NCBI RefSeq assembly: GCF_000953715.1
Contig: NZ_LN824141.1
Location: 1,986,501-2,050,500, forward strand
Source: Defluviitoga tunisiensis
Lineage (GTDB): Bacteria > Thermotogota > Thermotogae > Petrotogales > Petrotogaceae
Length of the DNA: 64,000 bases
Reading direction: 5' to 3'
In this document: positions 1 through 9,394 of the stretch, in pieces
Position numbering within the stretch: position 1 is the first letter of the stretch
How the letters are laid out: the number at the start of each line of letters is the position of its first letter
Position numbers and translations under genes: made by a program
Notes under the pieces: model-generated
What the model saw: only the letters and a program-made list of their open reading frames with translations
Database searches by the model: none
What the model was told of the DNA's origin: nothing

Positions 1-338
1 TCATAGGAACCTTCTTCAACTTTTAACTCAATAGGTGTACCAACAGGGAAAACCGATTCATATGTATTTAATCCATTCAACTCCACTTTTATTTTACTGT
101 AAGGTTCTGTTAAATTACTTTCCTTATTTATTGAATAATTAATAGTTAATTTATATTTTCTACCTAAAAGCATTACAGAAATAATTATAATTGCTGCTAC
201 GACTATAATTGCAACTATCGTAGAAATTATGATTATCCGTTCTTTATTATTTCTAGGCTTTTGTTCTTTACTTCCTTCTATAAGTTGTTCATATTCCATT
301 TTGCTTTCTTTCTTTTCTTGACCACCTTGGTCAGCCAT
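1..338 (-). CDS. Membrane-anchored protein of unknown function (C-terminus outside the window)
   Basis: The gene reads leftward and runs off the window at base 1, so only about 112 residues are visible. It begins MADQGGQEKKESK at an ATG two bases after the rsmA stop, and the end of rsmA supplies the GGAGGG ribosome-binding site, so the two are translationally linked. A charged 34-residue N-terminus is followed by one hydrophobic segment at about residues 35-58, rich in Ile and Val, and then a polar, probably extracytoplasmic part. The visible region resembles no family I recognise. One-pass anchoring with a cytoplasmic tail is inferred from the charge pattern only. Confidence 0.8.
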   Translation of the reverse strand, partial: MADQGGQEKKESKMEYEQLIEGSKEQKPRNNKERIIIISTIVAIIVVAAIIIISVMLLGRKYKLTINYSINKESNLTEPYSKIKVELNGLNTYESVFPVGTPIELKVEEGSY

Positions 339-340
339 AT

Positions 341-1144
341 CTATCCCTCCAACAGTTTATACATTCTAATATACGTTTCTATTGGAATTTCTTCTGGTCT
401 CACTAACTCATTAAGTCCTAATTCTTTTAATATTGATTCAGGATTATTAATTACATTTTTTAAGTTATTTTTCAATGTTTTTCTTCTACTAGAAAAACAT
501 TGATGTATGAATTTCATAAATTTATCTGGATCTATTTCTTCAATATATTTGTATTTCGGGGTCAATTTTAAAACTACAGAATCAACTTTTGGTATAGGAA
601 CAAAATTTGCTTTGGATACATTCATTATTTTTTCAATATCACAGTAAATTTGAACAAAAATACTCAACGGACTGTACGATTTTCCAGATTTGGCTACCAT
701 TCTCTCACCAAATTCCTTTTGAAACATCATTACAGCATAATGAAATTTAGGAGATTCTTTAAGTATTTTTTCCAGAATAGGTGAAGAAATGTAATATGGA
801 ATATTAGCAATATATTTTAAGTTTTTATAATCTTTAAACATAGATAAATCTACTTTCAAAAAATCCATATTAAACATTTCTATATTATCGTAATTTTTCA
901 ACCTTTCTGTTAACAGTGGTTTAAATCTTTCGTCAATCTCAAAACTGATAACCCTTTTTGCTCTCTTGGCAATTTCTTCTGTAAGTATCCCTATTCCGCT
1001 TCCTATCTCAATAACCGTATCGTCTTCAGTAACCATGCTTTTACATACTATTTCTTCTGCAATTTTTGGAACAGAAAGAAAGTTCTGACCTAAACTTTTC
1101 TTTAATTTTATATTATACTTTTTTAACCATTCTGACGTAGTCAA
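341..1144 (-). CDS. rsmA: 16S rRNA (adenine1518-N6/adenine1519-N6)-dimethyltransferase RsmA/KsgA
   Basis: RsmA dimethylates two adjacent adenines in the 3' hairpin of 16S rRNA using SAM, late in small-subunit assembly. The 267-residue length is normal for the family. Recognisable parts are the N-terminal SLGQNFL motif, the SAM-binding loop VIEIGSGIGILTEEIA and the catalytic NIPYYISSPI motif, followed by the small C-terminal helical domain. The start is TTG at 1144, behind GAAGGTG. It lies between the SLBB export gene (49-bp gap) and the membrane protein at 1-338 (2-bp gap), all on the minus strand. The identification is firm. Confidence 0.96.
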   Translation of the reverse strand: MTTSEWLKKYNIKLKKSLGQNFLSVPKIAEEIVCKSMVTEDDTVIEIGSGIGILTEEIAKRAKRVISFEIDERFKPLLTERLKNYDNIEMFNMDFLKVDLSMFKDYKNLKYIANIPYYISSPILEKILKESPKFHYAVMMFQKEFGERMVAKSGKSYSPLSIFVQIYCDIEKIMNVSKANFVPIPKVDSVVLKLTPKYKYIEEIDPDKFMKFIHQCFSSRRKTLKNNLKNVINNPESILKELGLNELVRPEEIPIETYIRMYKLLEG

Positions 1145-1193
1145 CTAAATTATCACCTTCAACCCAAATTGTGTATAAACACAACTCATGTTC

Positions 1194-3701
1194 TTAAAAC
1201 AATCCTTTAACATTTTCAAAAACATCTACTCCTGTATCAACAAAACCCATAAAAAATTGAACGGTAGTCATAACTTCAACAATATTTGTTATCGCATTTT
1301 TAGGTACATATATTATATCTTTTGGTTTAATTTCTGGATTCATTGATGTTTTTATAGGTGCTGCCTTTATTATACCAGATAAATCAAGCGTAATTGGTGG
1401 ATTTTCTGGACCATCTTTAAACAAATATACTGTTGATGGTTGAGCTGATTTGGTAGTATTTCCAGCTTTAAGTATGGCATCTAAGACCGTCATACCTGAA
1501 TTATATGTAACCAAACCTGGCCTTGTTACTTCTCCAAAAACATATACTACTTGTTCTTCTGATGGTGGAACATACACAATCGAACCGGGTTTGACTAATA
1601 CGTTTCTCAGGTTGTCAATATTGCCTAGATTTACCACAATTTCTTCGTTTTCCTCTGTATAAATTATTGCATTTTCTTGATTTTTCCAATCAATTTTAGA
1701 ACTTGAAAGAATCTCAACCAAACTGATAGGAATATCCGTTCTAATACTCTTAGGATCAACATTACCTAAAACGGCTATATATGAACCCTCTAAATCTGGT
1801 TGAATTATAACATAAGAACCTTTTGGAACTTCTTTTGTTAAATTATTTAATATATCTGTAGAATCAAGGCTTTCTATTAGTTTTCCGTTTTTATATATTT
1901 GTATTACTCCTTTATCTACAGGAGTAAATCCATTAACAGAAGAAAATACATCTATTATTCGAACTATATTGTCTGTAATTACTTTCGTTTCCCCGCTTTT
2001 GTAGACTATAACCTCATTTGAAGACTTTTTGTAAATTTCTATAAATACCTTGCCTTCTAATGGAATAGATTTTAAAGCATTATAATCAGAGGCATCTACA
2101 TTTCCTGCCTTATTAGCAATTTGATACCTTATCTCATAAGCATCACTAAGATTGAAAGGTAATAATAGTTCATATAGTGAATCTCCTAATGAATAATCAA
2201 CACTTCCCGAAATATCTCCGAATATATAAGCAATTCTTTCCATAGAATTAGCTATTATAGTTGATCCCGGTTGAACAAAAATATCTTTTAAGCTGCTTAA
2301 GTCTTTAGTATCGACCTTTATAACTTTAGCTGTACCAAGAGTATCTATCATTACTAATTCACCAGAGAAATCATTTGTAAATCCATGTCCTAACCCTAAA
2401 ACTTTGTCTAGAGTTATATTCTCGTTTGGTAAAAAACTTATTTTACCTGTTTGATTAAATGCACCTGTTAAATATACATAATTTTTCTTTGTCTTGATGC
2501 TAATAAAATCTCCATTTTTAATCTGTGCATCTAAATTACTTTTAATATCATTAATTTTTACTTCTTCAACGAATTCTTCATTAATACCTACCTTTAATAA
2601 CAAAGTTCTTACATTCATGTTTTCATGTTTCTCAAAGTCTACCTGTTTTGATACCTCATCTGAGTTCAGATAAACATAGCTCAAAAATTTATTTATTATA
2701 ACAGTATCACCAGGAAGTAGTTTAAATTCTTTTCCGTTTGTAATTTCATTTAACGATAAACTAAATACTTGTGAGTCCCTAACAACATTTATTGTATCAT
2801 TGACCTGATTTAAAGGTATATTTATGTTCGCAGCAGAATTTAATAATGCAATAGCTGATTTTATTCCCATTCCTTCAAAATAGTCCAAAGAGGCAGTTCC
2901 AAAATCCGAAAATACAAGTACTTTATTAGCATGATTTAATGGAACAATAATGGTATCCCCAGGTTCTAAAAAGAAGTCCTCTGATTTAAGAATATTTTCA
3001 AAATTAACCTCCTTAATTTGAGAATCTCTAATAACAATAATCTTCGATGATATCTTATTAACTGATACGTTCATTGTTGAAATAACTGATTTTAAACTCA
3101 TCCCGTCATAATAATCTATAGAGGAAGTTCCAAAGTCTGAAAATATGGTAATCTTATTTGTATAATCATATGGAAATAAAACAAAAGAACCTGATTGAAT
3201 ATATGGATCTTCTCCTTTGTTACCACTTTTAAGCCATTCAATATTGACTTTTTGCTCTTTTCCATCTGGTGTTTTTATTATTGCAAATGAAGACTTATTT
3301 GTATCTTGAAAACCGCCTACTTGACCAATTAGATCTGACAGTCTTATTTTTTCGCTTTTTATATCAATTACTCCGTTGATTTTCGTGTTTCCTATGACAG
3401 TTACAGGAAAAGGTGCGTATTTTACCACTCCAATTGTGACCTTGTTAGCTTTTATATAACTCTGCATCTTGGTTGAAACCTCTTGTTCCAGCTGATCCAA
3501 GGTTTTTCCCTCAGCTTTTAACCTTCCTAGAGGAGGAACGGTTATTTCACCTTCTGGACCTACGATTAATTCAGAAATTGAGTATTCTGGATAACCTAAA
3601 ACCCAAACTCCTAATGTATCTCCTATCCTAACGTTATACGAAAAGGAAATCAACGACAACACAACAAACAACGTGAATAATAAAAATTTCTGTTTACTCA
3701 T
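1194..3701 (-). CDS. Secreted multi-SLBB-domain polysaccharide-export-like protein
   Basis: A large exported protein of 835 residues. It starts with a classic signal peptide (Lys-rich start, then a hydrophobic LLFTLFVVLSLISFS stretch), followed by a polysaccharide-export N-terminal domain (RIGDTLGVWVLGYPEYS, then VGPEGEITVPPLGRL) and a long series of SLBB-type units. Two units are near-duplicates, IFSDFGTSSIDYYDGM and VFSDFGTASLDYFEGM. The last typical unit is VYVFGEVTRPGLVTYNSGMTVLDAILKAG near residues 730-765. The chosen start, ATG at 3701, lies just after GAGGAGG; an in-frame ATG at 3716 is part of that ribosome-binding site. Wza-like proteins export polysaccharide through the outer membrane, but here the repeats dominate and no other export genes are nearby, so the exact role is uncertain. 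Confidence 0.85.
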   Translation of the reverse strand: MSKQKFLLFTLFVVLSLISFSYNVRIGDTLGVWVLGYPEYSISELIVGPEGEITVPPLGRLKAEGKTLDQLEQEVSTKMQSYIKANKVTIGVVKYAPFPVTVIGNTKINGVIDIKSEKIRLSDLIGQVGGFQDTNKSSFAIIKTPDGKEQKVNIEWLKSGNKGEDPYIQSGSFVLFPYDYTNKITIFSDFGTSSIDYYDGMSLKSVISTMNVSVNKISSKIIVIRDSQIKEVNFENILKSEDFFLEPGDTIIVPLNHANKVLVFSDFGTASLDYFEGMGIKSAIALLNSAANINIPLNQVNDTINVVRDSQVFSLSLNEITNGKEFKLLPGDTVIINKFLSYVYLNSDEVSKQVDFEKHENMNVRTLLLKVGINEEFVEEVKINDIKSNLDAQIKNGDFISIKTKKNYVYLTGAFNQTGKISFLPNENITLDKVLGLGHGFTNDFSGELVMIDTLGTAKVIKVDTKDLSSLKDIFVQPGSTIIANSMERIAYIFGDISGSVDYSLGDSLYELLLPFNLSDAYEIRYQIANKAGNVDASDYNALKSIPLEGKVFIEIYKKSSNEVIVYKSGETKVITDNIVRIIDVFSSVNGFTPVDKGVIQIYKNGKLIESLDSTDILNNLTKEVPKGSYVIIQPDLEGSYIAVLGNVDPKSIRTDIPISLVEILSSSKIDWKNQENAIIYTEENEEIVVNLGNIDNLRNVLVKPGSIVYVPPSEEQVVYVFGEVTRPGLVTYNSGMTVLDAILKAGNTTKSAQPSTVYLFKDGPENPPITLDLSGIIKAAPIKTSMNPEIKPKDIIYVPKNAITNIVEVMTTVQFFMGFVDTGVDVFENVKGLF

Positions 3702-3870
3702 TTTTTCCTCCTCCATAATTAAATTTTAGTCATTTGAGATATCCTAAAACTTAAATTCCATCAAAGCGTAAAATTCCTAACATTTTGGTATATATCTACC
3801 TAATTAGAGAAAGCTACGCTATTAATCCTCTCAAAATCAAAAACCTATTTTTTATCTTATTAATCAATTT

Positions 3871-4326
3871 TTATAATCCAACCATCTTCTCTATCAGATT
3901 TATTTCTTGAGAGTCATAACCCATAATTTTTATGCTATCTAAATACTTTTTTGCTAACTGTTTATTGTTTGTTTTCAAAGCGGATTTGCTTTTTAGAAGC
4001 AAAACATGATACCTCATTTGTTCTGACTCTGGTTCTTTTATTGTTATCAATTCATCATAGTTGTTGGATTCATACAGACTCTCTGCTAAATAAAGATATG
4101 TTTCATCCAAGGATAATCCTTTTTCTATGCCTAATTTGAAATATTTTGATGCATTTTTATAATCACTATTAAGTAATAAACATACCCCTAAATTATGATA
4201 AAAAATAGGTTCTTCTGGCATGATTTCAATCGCCCTTAAATAATAATTTAAAGCCTTTTCATACTGACCTGTCTCTATTAGGTCATTTCCACTTTTATTG
4301 ATATAAAAAGCCTCATTTTTATTCAT
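3871..4326 (-). CDS. Small TPR-repeat protein
   Basis: A soluble 151-residue protein with no signal peptide, built almost entirely of tetratricopeptide repeats. Clear TPR signatures are GQYEKALNYYLRAIEIMPEEP and YHNLGVCLLLNSDYKNASKYFKLGIEKG at about residues 17-70, with weaker repeats after them. It overlaps the end of the upstream gene by eight bases (4319-4326), so it is probably translationally coupled to that secreted TPR protein. TPR units usually mediate protein-protein contacts; no partner can be named from sequence. Confidence 0.8.
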   Translation of the reverse strand: MNKNEAFYINKSGNDLIETGQYEKALNYYLRAIEIMPEEPIFYHNLGVCLLLNSDYKNASKYFKLGIEKGLSLDETYLYLAESLYESNNYDELITIKEPESEQMRYHVLLLKSKSALKTNNKQLAKKYLDSIKIMGYDSQEINLIEKMVGL

Positions 4327-6142
4327 TATCTATCCCCTCAGTATAATAGAAAAGTGTATCAACCAATAAATTGTCTTCTAGTAATAAAGTAATTGTTGTT
4401 GAATTAATACCCGAAACTATAGGTGGAAATAAGGAATATTCAAAATAATCAACTACTTTATATGAGAAATTTAGATATTCATTCAGGTAACTTTCATATT
4501 CATCGTTTATTATCGCTCCCCCGCTTAGATATGCAAGATTCTCTATGTCTTTATTTATGCTTTTTTCATCGGTTAAATAATATAGTGAGCTACTTGAAAG
4601 TATGAAAGGTATACTTTTTTCAGGAGTCAATTTAAAAGTTATTTCTCCATGGGTTATTATATTGGAATCTGTGTTGATTTGGGGAATATGTATTTCAAAT
4701 AATTCGTTTATATCATAATAATAAACATCAGGAATTATATAACTCCTGATATATTGAAATGGTACTCTTGCACCCATATCCATTACTAATATATTCTTGG
4801 ACAAAAACTCCATTTTTTCACCTGATACATCTATGACATTTAACTTAGCTGTAACTTTTCTATCGCTTTCATTGTAATTCAAACCATATAAATTTAGGAG
4901 ATATAGGTCATACTTTCCTTGTGAATTTAGCCTTTGCATAGTAACTTCGTTGTCTTTATAATCTGTTATGATCATTACTCCACTTTTAATCTTAACTCGT
5001 CCTTTAAATTCATCAAACTCGTCATCTTTGGTGTATTCACTTATTTTCATTAATTCTACCTCAGATTCGTGGCTATTATTCAAAATCTCTAACCCATCTT
5101 CTATCGAAGATAGCATTAGTTTGTTCCAAGGTAAACACGATATAGATAAGTACGTTTTAGAAGGTAATTTAATTATCTCTACAACTTCATTTTTTAATAT
5201 ATCAAGATGAAAAATAGATGAACTTGAATATTCTAGTAAATACAAGCTATTTCTCCAAAGGACTCCATCAGTAAATATATATGAATCGTCAAACTTTTTT
5301 TGCTGAAGTATCTGTCCTTTAAATCCAATAACTTTTATTTCGTTGTTATAAGGATCATACCCTATAATTCTCCCTGCATTATCAATTGCATAAATTATAA
5401 ATGGAAACCCTTCAATTAAAGCTTTAATCTGATTTTCCTGTTCAGAAGTCGTATAGGTACTTTCTTTTGTTAGAACTTCATCGATCTCCTTTTTTTCTTT
5501 TCTTATTATAGGAGAATAACTTTCAAAATAATATATTCCTTTATTTGAACCTAGATACAACCTATTCAAATTTTTATCTGAGTTAATAGAATAATAATTA
5601 ATCGTTTTATCTAAATTAATCCATTTTTCATTAGTAGTATCTGTTTTGTATATTAAATGATTTTGACAATCTAAGATATAAAGGTTTGAATTTAATATCT
5701 CAACATCAACCGGATTATAAAACTTTTCGAACGAATTTTTAACCCCAAAAAATCCATGCAAATTGGAAAAGGTTGGGGTTGCATAATTCGATATAGAAAA
5801 ATTTCTCATATTTTCTATGAAATTTTTTAAAGTTTTCGCCTCCTCGTTGACTGTAGAAAACAAAAGTGCATTTTCCAAGTCTTGAAGAGCTCTATCAATC
5901 ATGCCTAATTGTAAATCTAACTTGGCAGCATAATACCATAACCTTGGAATATCAGTTATGTATATTTCTCCAGCCATTGCTTCGTTTAATTTTATTCTAG
6001 CTTCATATTTATTTCCTTCAAAAAGCAAATTCAAACTTTCTTTGAAAAGTTTTCTTGATTCTAATTCACTTTTTAATAGTTCCTGAGAAAAACCCATTAC
6101 TAATGCAGATAAAACTAAAATAATTGTCAATAATCTCTTCAC
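4319..6142 (-). CDS. Secreted protein with N-terminal TPR-like helices and a probable beta-propeller
   Basis: A 607-residue exported protein starting with GTG at 6142. A signal peptide (MKRLLTIILVLSALVMGFSQ) is followed by TPR-like helices at about residues 25-110 (LLFEGNKYEARIKLNEAM, GMIDRALQDLENALLF). A long beta-rich region then contains strands such as NLYILDCQNHLIYKTD, NRLYLGSNKGIYYFE and YAIDNAGRIIGYDPYNNEI, the rhythm of NHL- or YVTN-like propellers. The last 150 residues match nothing I know. It follows plsY with a 6-bp gap and overlaps the small TPR gene. Function is unknown; an envelope scaffold is one possibility. Confidence 0.75.
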   Translation of the reverse strand: MKRLLTIILVLSALVMGFSQELLKSELESRKLFKESLNLLFEGNKYEARIKLNEAMAGEIYITDIPRLWYYAAKLDLQLGMIDRALQDLENALLFSTVNEEAKTLKNFIENMRNFSISNYATPTFSNLHGFFGVKNSFEKFYNPVDVEILNSNLYILDCQNHLIYKTDTTNEKWINLDKTINYYSINSDKNLNRLYLGSNKGIYYFESYSPIIRKEKKEIDEVLTKESTYTTSEQENQIKALIEGFPFIIYAIDNAGRIIGYDPYNNEIKVIGFKGQILQQKKFDDSYIFTDGVLWRNSLYLLEYSSSSIFHLDILKNEVVEIIKLPSKTYLSISCLPWNKLMLSSIEDGLEILNNSHESEVELMKISEYTKDDEFDEFKGRVKIKSGVMIITDYKDNEVTMQRLNSQGKYDLYLLNLYGLNYNESDRKVTAKLNVIDVSGEKMEFLSKNILVMDMGARVPFQYIRSYIIPDVYYYDINELFEIHIPQINTDSNIITHGEITFKLTPEKSIPFILSSSSLYYLTDEKSINKDIENLAYLSGGAIINDEYESYLNEYLNFSYKVVDYFEYSLFPPIVSGINSTTITLLLEDNLLVDTLFYYTEGIDNE

Positions 6143-6148
6143 ATTAAA

Positions 6149-6760
6149 TCATTCACTTTTCATATGTCCTTTCTTTATCAAGGAAAGAAAATCGGTTTTA
6201 TTTTCCGTTCCTTCAATTAACCTTTTGATATTAGTTCTATGTTTATATGCACTAAATACAAATAGTATAAGAAAAGTAATGCCAGCTTTTACATCTATGA
6301 AAAAACCCATAATAGCTGAAATAAGCATTCCTAGTAGAGAAGCTAAAGATACATATTTGGTGGCTAATTCTACAGGAAACCATACTATCAGAAATATTAT
6401 ACCCAATAAAGGTCTTAAAGCGAAATATCCTCCTAATGTCGAAGAAACACCTTTTCCACCTTTAAATTTTAAAAATATGGAGTAATTGTGCCCTAAAACA
6501 GCAAAAATTAAACATAGATAAGGAATCCATGAATTAATTCCAAAAATCATCCTTGCAACGAATACCGGAACAAACGATTTCAAAAAATCCAAAGAAATAC
6601 AAATAGCTCCATACTTAGGGCCTAAAGCTCTTAATACATTTGTCCCTCCTACATTTCCACTACCAACTTTTCTTATATCAACTCCTTTTAACCAAGGTAC
6701 TATAAAACTAAAAGGCAAAGATCCACACAAATAACTTATTATCAAAAAAAATATTTTCAT
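6149..6760 (-). CDS. plsY: Glycerol-3-phosphate acyltransferase PlsY
   Basis: PlsY transfers the acyl group from acyl-phosphate to glycerol-3-phosphate at the inner membrane, the first committed step of phospholipid synthesis. The 203-residue protein has the usual multi-pass pattern and the family motifs GSLPFSFI, GVDIRKVGSGNVGGTN, GHNYSIFLKFKGGKGVS and, near the end, AYKHRTNIKRL. The start is ATG at 6760 behind AGGGAGGG. Upstream on the same strand is copy A of the IscB-derived element, then der; the element therefore probably separates plsY from a der-plsY transcription unit. Confidence 0.96.
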   Translation of the reverse strand: MKIFFLIISYLCGSLPFSFIVPWLKGVDIRKVGSGNVGGTNVLRALGPKYGAICISLDFLKSFVPVFVARMIFGINSWIPYLCLIFAVLGHNYSIFLKFKGGKGVSSTLGGYFALRPLLGIIFLIVWFPVELATKYVSLASLLGMLISAIMGFFIDVKAGITFLILFVFSAYKHRTNIKRLIEGTENKTDFLSLIKKGHMKSE

Positions 6761-6818
6761 GGATTCCCTCCCTCTACCCTTTGTTTAAATGTACTTATCT
6801 TCAACATTCTGAAATTTA

Positions 6819-7454
6819 TCATTTTCCTGCAAGAAGACTCCCACTTCTGTAAGTGGGTGATGAATTGCAGTTATAAAACACACTAAATCCTTTCCTAAAC
6901 ATATAGGGCTTAACTAAATCTGTTTTAACTGGCTTAGACATTTCCATTAGCTTAATATATTTACCTTTGTTCTGTACACCTTGAACTGAATATTTTTTGC
7001 TCTCAAAGATAACGATATCTTTAGGCTGATAAGCGTATCTTTGCTTACGAATATTTCTTCTGCCTTTTGATTTTTTAGCTCCACGATACTTATGAAGATT
7101 TTCTTCATTTAAGTTTTTGTTCCGTGTCCTTCTACCACAGAAAAGCTCTTGTCCTGTTTTAATAGACTTATCTCTTATATCAACATATTTTGCATCATAG
7201 AACTTTTCGAGTGAACGATTGTTTCTCCTAATTTGCTCAAAATAGATAGGTTCTATTCTCTGTTGATTAATTCCACCTGCTATGCAAAATGCATCGTTAT
7301 AATGTGTCTTTTCCAAACCAAGACTTACTCTTTTGGATTTTGTAATATAACCGTAAGTGTAGTCACACATCAGCGCATTGACCAATTTCCATCTTATAGT
7401 AGACATAAATGTTGCGTCCTTTAATGGTTTTTGAACAGGCTTCATTCCATACAA
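6819..7454 (-). pseudogene. C-terminal fragment of an IscB-like RNA-guided nuclease (copy A)
   Basis: IscB is the HNH/RuvC nuclease family ancestral to Cas9, guided by an omega (HEARO) RNA. This 211-residue product matches only its last part. KPLKDATFMSTIRWKLVNAL corresponds to the segment after HNH. The RuvC-III motif follows with His51 and Asp54 (THYNDAFC), then a basic stretch (GAKKSKGRRNIRKQRY) and the C-terminal domain YQPKDIVIFESKKYSVQG. The RRXRR, RuvC-I, bridge-helix, RuvC-II and HNH regions are missing, so it cannot cut DNA as a normal IscB. A TTG start sits behind GGAGG at 4-nt spacing, so it may still be translated. The last codons overlap the element's terminal hairpin. Confidence 0.8.
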
Positions 7455-7703
7455 TTTACCTCCATCAAGGTAAGTCAGGCCGAAGCCTGTAGGTCCACAT
7501 CGCCAATGTTATAGCAGGTTTAATGGTAACAGCACTTCTCCTACCCCTCAGAGATGTTTAACCATTACCCTCAGAGCATGGGACTTGTGGAGCATCCCAC
7601 GGTGACTATATATTCTGCTATAACTAATCATTAGCAAAAGCTAATGACATAGGCTAATCAACCGAGCTTGTATTTCTACAAGCCCCCGCCTCTAGGGGCG
7701 GTG
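6821..7703 (-). mobile_element. IscB-derived (IS200/IS605-like) element, copy A
   Basis: This 883-bp segment matches 56188-57070 on the other strand with only six substitutions and no indels. Read on the minus strand, the left end follows the bases TTAC (7708-7705), as the other copy does, and the right end carries a perfect hairpin with 7-bp arms, CCCACTT and AAGTGGG, at 6840-6857. Matching sequence stops about 17 bases beyond it. A target tetranucleotide on one side, subterminal hairpins and no target duplication fit the IS200/IS605 superfamily. No Y1 transposase gene is present inside or nearby, so movement would need one supplied in trans. The ends are certain to within about five bases. 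Confidence 0.85.
7455..7703 (-). ncRNA. HEARO / omega-RNA-like structured RNA, copy A
   Basis: The 249 nt before the IscB-fragment ORF have no convincing reading frame but fold strongly. On the minus strand, in order, they contain a CCGCC/GGCGG hairpin, a GCTTGTA/TACAAGC hairpin capped by GAAA, and CATTAGC/GCTAATG with a TTTT loop. A 10-bp long-range pairing GTTATAGCAG/CTGCTATAAC encloses TAATGGT/ACCATTA, and CAGGC/GCCTG capped by TTCG lies just before the ORF. Position directly upstream of an iscB-type ORF and size match HEARO/omega RNAs, whose guide comes from DNA flanking the left end. Matching to the formal family model is inferred. Confidence 0.72.
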
Positions 7704-7850
7704 GGTAATTGACCAATATCTAAAACATCATTCTATTAAGAATTTCTCCTCAAAACTACCTAAAAATGACTGTGTTTTTTGATGTTTTCAACATTTATAT
7801 CTAAAGTTAGGATATTCAATTTATTCTACATAATTAACCTCTAGCAATAT

Positions 7851-9248
7851 TTACTTTTTTGACGATTGTATTTTACCTTTTATATCTGATTTTTTTCTCG
7901 AAGGTTTTGACTCTTTAAATTTCAAAAATATTGGAGAACCTATAAAAGGATCTACATAATTTCTTATCATATTTCTTAATCCTTGCTGATAATACTTTGG
8001 TACATCATTTGGTAAATTTGTATAAAATACAAACACAGGTGGTCTTATCCCAACTTGTGCAGCGTAATAAAATTTAATTCTTTTACCTTTTTTTATAGGG
8101 GGAGGTGATGCCATAATATATCTCTCTAAAGCTGCGTTTAATAGACTTGTTTGTATTCTTTTGTTCCTTGATCTATTAGCTTCCTCAATTGAGGCTATAA
8201 GCTCATCTATACCCCATTTTTTTGCTGCGGACGTAAACACTATCGGACTATAATTTACAAAAAAGAATTCTTTATCAATGCTAGAAAGAAATTCTTCTTT
8301 TTTTTGTTGTTTGTTTTTTACTAAATCCCATTTATTAAAAACAATAACGCTAGCTTTACCCCTATCTTCTGCTAATCCTATAATACTTTTATCTTGTCTG
8401 GTTATTCCTTCAAGTGCATCCACAACCAAAACAACCACATCTGATCGTTCTATAGCTCTTATCGATCTTGAAATAGAAAACATTTCTATGCTACCGTATG
8501 AAACAGTACTTTTTTTTCTTAAACCAGCAGTATCTATAAAACTAAATTTTTGGCCTTCTATTTCAACTTCATAATCTATGGAATCTCTTGTAGTACCTGG
8601 AATTTCTGATACTAAAGCTCTTTCTATACCAATTATAGAATTAAATAATGAGGATTTCCCTACATTTGGTCTACCAACAATCGCAACTTTTATTATTTCT
8701 TCTGATGTTTGTTCAGCATCTTCAATAAATGAAGTAAGTTCGTGTTTTACTAAAAAATTCACTATTTCATCTAAAAGTTCGGTAATATTTCGATTATGTT
8801 CTGCAGATACCGGAATAATATCACCAAACCCTAAAGAATATAATTCAGGTTTTACTTCAATTTCAAATTTGTCATAGTTCTCAGCCTTATTTGCAACTAA
8901 AATAACTTTATTACTATATCTTTTTAAATTATCTGCTATATAGAAATCTTCTGATGTTAGACCATTTCGACCATCAACTACAAAGAGTATCAAAGCAGCC
9001 TCTTCCCTACTTTGAAAAATAAGTGATTTTTGTTTTTCTTCTATATAACTTTGAGCATTTTCAAAAATACCACATGTATCAATAACCGTAAAGGATACAC
9101 CATCCCATTCAGTTTCACCATATACAAAATCTCTAGTTACCCCTGGCAAATCATGAACAATAGATTTTTTTTCACCAATAATTCTGTTAAACAAAGTGGA
9201 TTTTCCAACATTAGCCTTACCTACTATTAATACTTTTGGTTTAATCAC
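7851..9248 (-). CDS. der: Ribosome-assembly GTPase Der (EngA)
   Basis: Der has two tandem GTPase domains and a C-terminal KH-like domain and acts in 50S subunit maturation. Both G domains are complete: GKANVGKST, then DLPGVTRD, DTCG and NKAE; and GRPNVGKSS, then EIPGTTRD, DTAGLRKK and NKWD. The KH-like part contains PPPIKKGKRIKFYYAAQVG. The preferred start is GTG at 9248, giving VIKPKVLIVGKANVGKST with GAGGTG seven bases upstream; an in-frame ATG at 9266 has no ribosome-binding site. The short Lys/Ser-rich tail is normal for the family. Downstream is element copy A, then plsY. Confidence 0.95.
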   Translation of the reverse strand: MIKPKVLIVGKANVGKSTLFNRIIGEKKSIVHDLPGVTRDFVYGETEWDGVSFTVIDTCGIFENAQSYIEEKQKSLIFQSREEAALILFVVDGRNGLTSEDFYIADNLKRYSNKVILVANKAENYDKFEIEVKPELYSLGFGDIIPVSAEHNRNITELLDEIVNFLVKHELTSFIEDAEQTSEEIIKVAIVGRPNVGKSSLFNSIIGIERALVSEIPGTTRDSIDYEVEIEGQKFSFIDTAGLRKKSTVSYGSIEMFSISRSIRAIERSDVVVLVVDALEGITRQDKSIIGLAEDRGKASVIVFNKWDLVKNKQQKKEEFLSSIDKEFFFVNYSPIVFTSAAKKWGIDELIASIEEANRSRNKRIQTSLLNAALERYIMASPPPIKKGKRIKFYYAAQVGIRPPVFVFYTNLPNDVPKYYQQGLRNMIRNYVDPFIGSPIFLKFKESKPSRKKSDIKGKIQSSKK

Positions 9249-9394
9249 GTCTTTACACCTCATCACATACTTTTATCTATTCTTTTAATTCAAAGAATAT
9301 AGATTTCATTTAAATACTAAGTATTTTTTCTTTTAAAGTACCTTAAAAATCTAGATATTTTTATAAATTAGAAGTTTATAAATTTTATAAAACA

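Noticed and set aside
6819-7454. Intact TnpB or Cas12-like protein
   Set aside because: The HYNDA motif and the KPLKDATFMSTIRW segment match the RuvC-III region of IscB; there is no TnpB zinc finger or its RuvC spacing.
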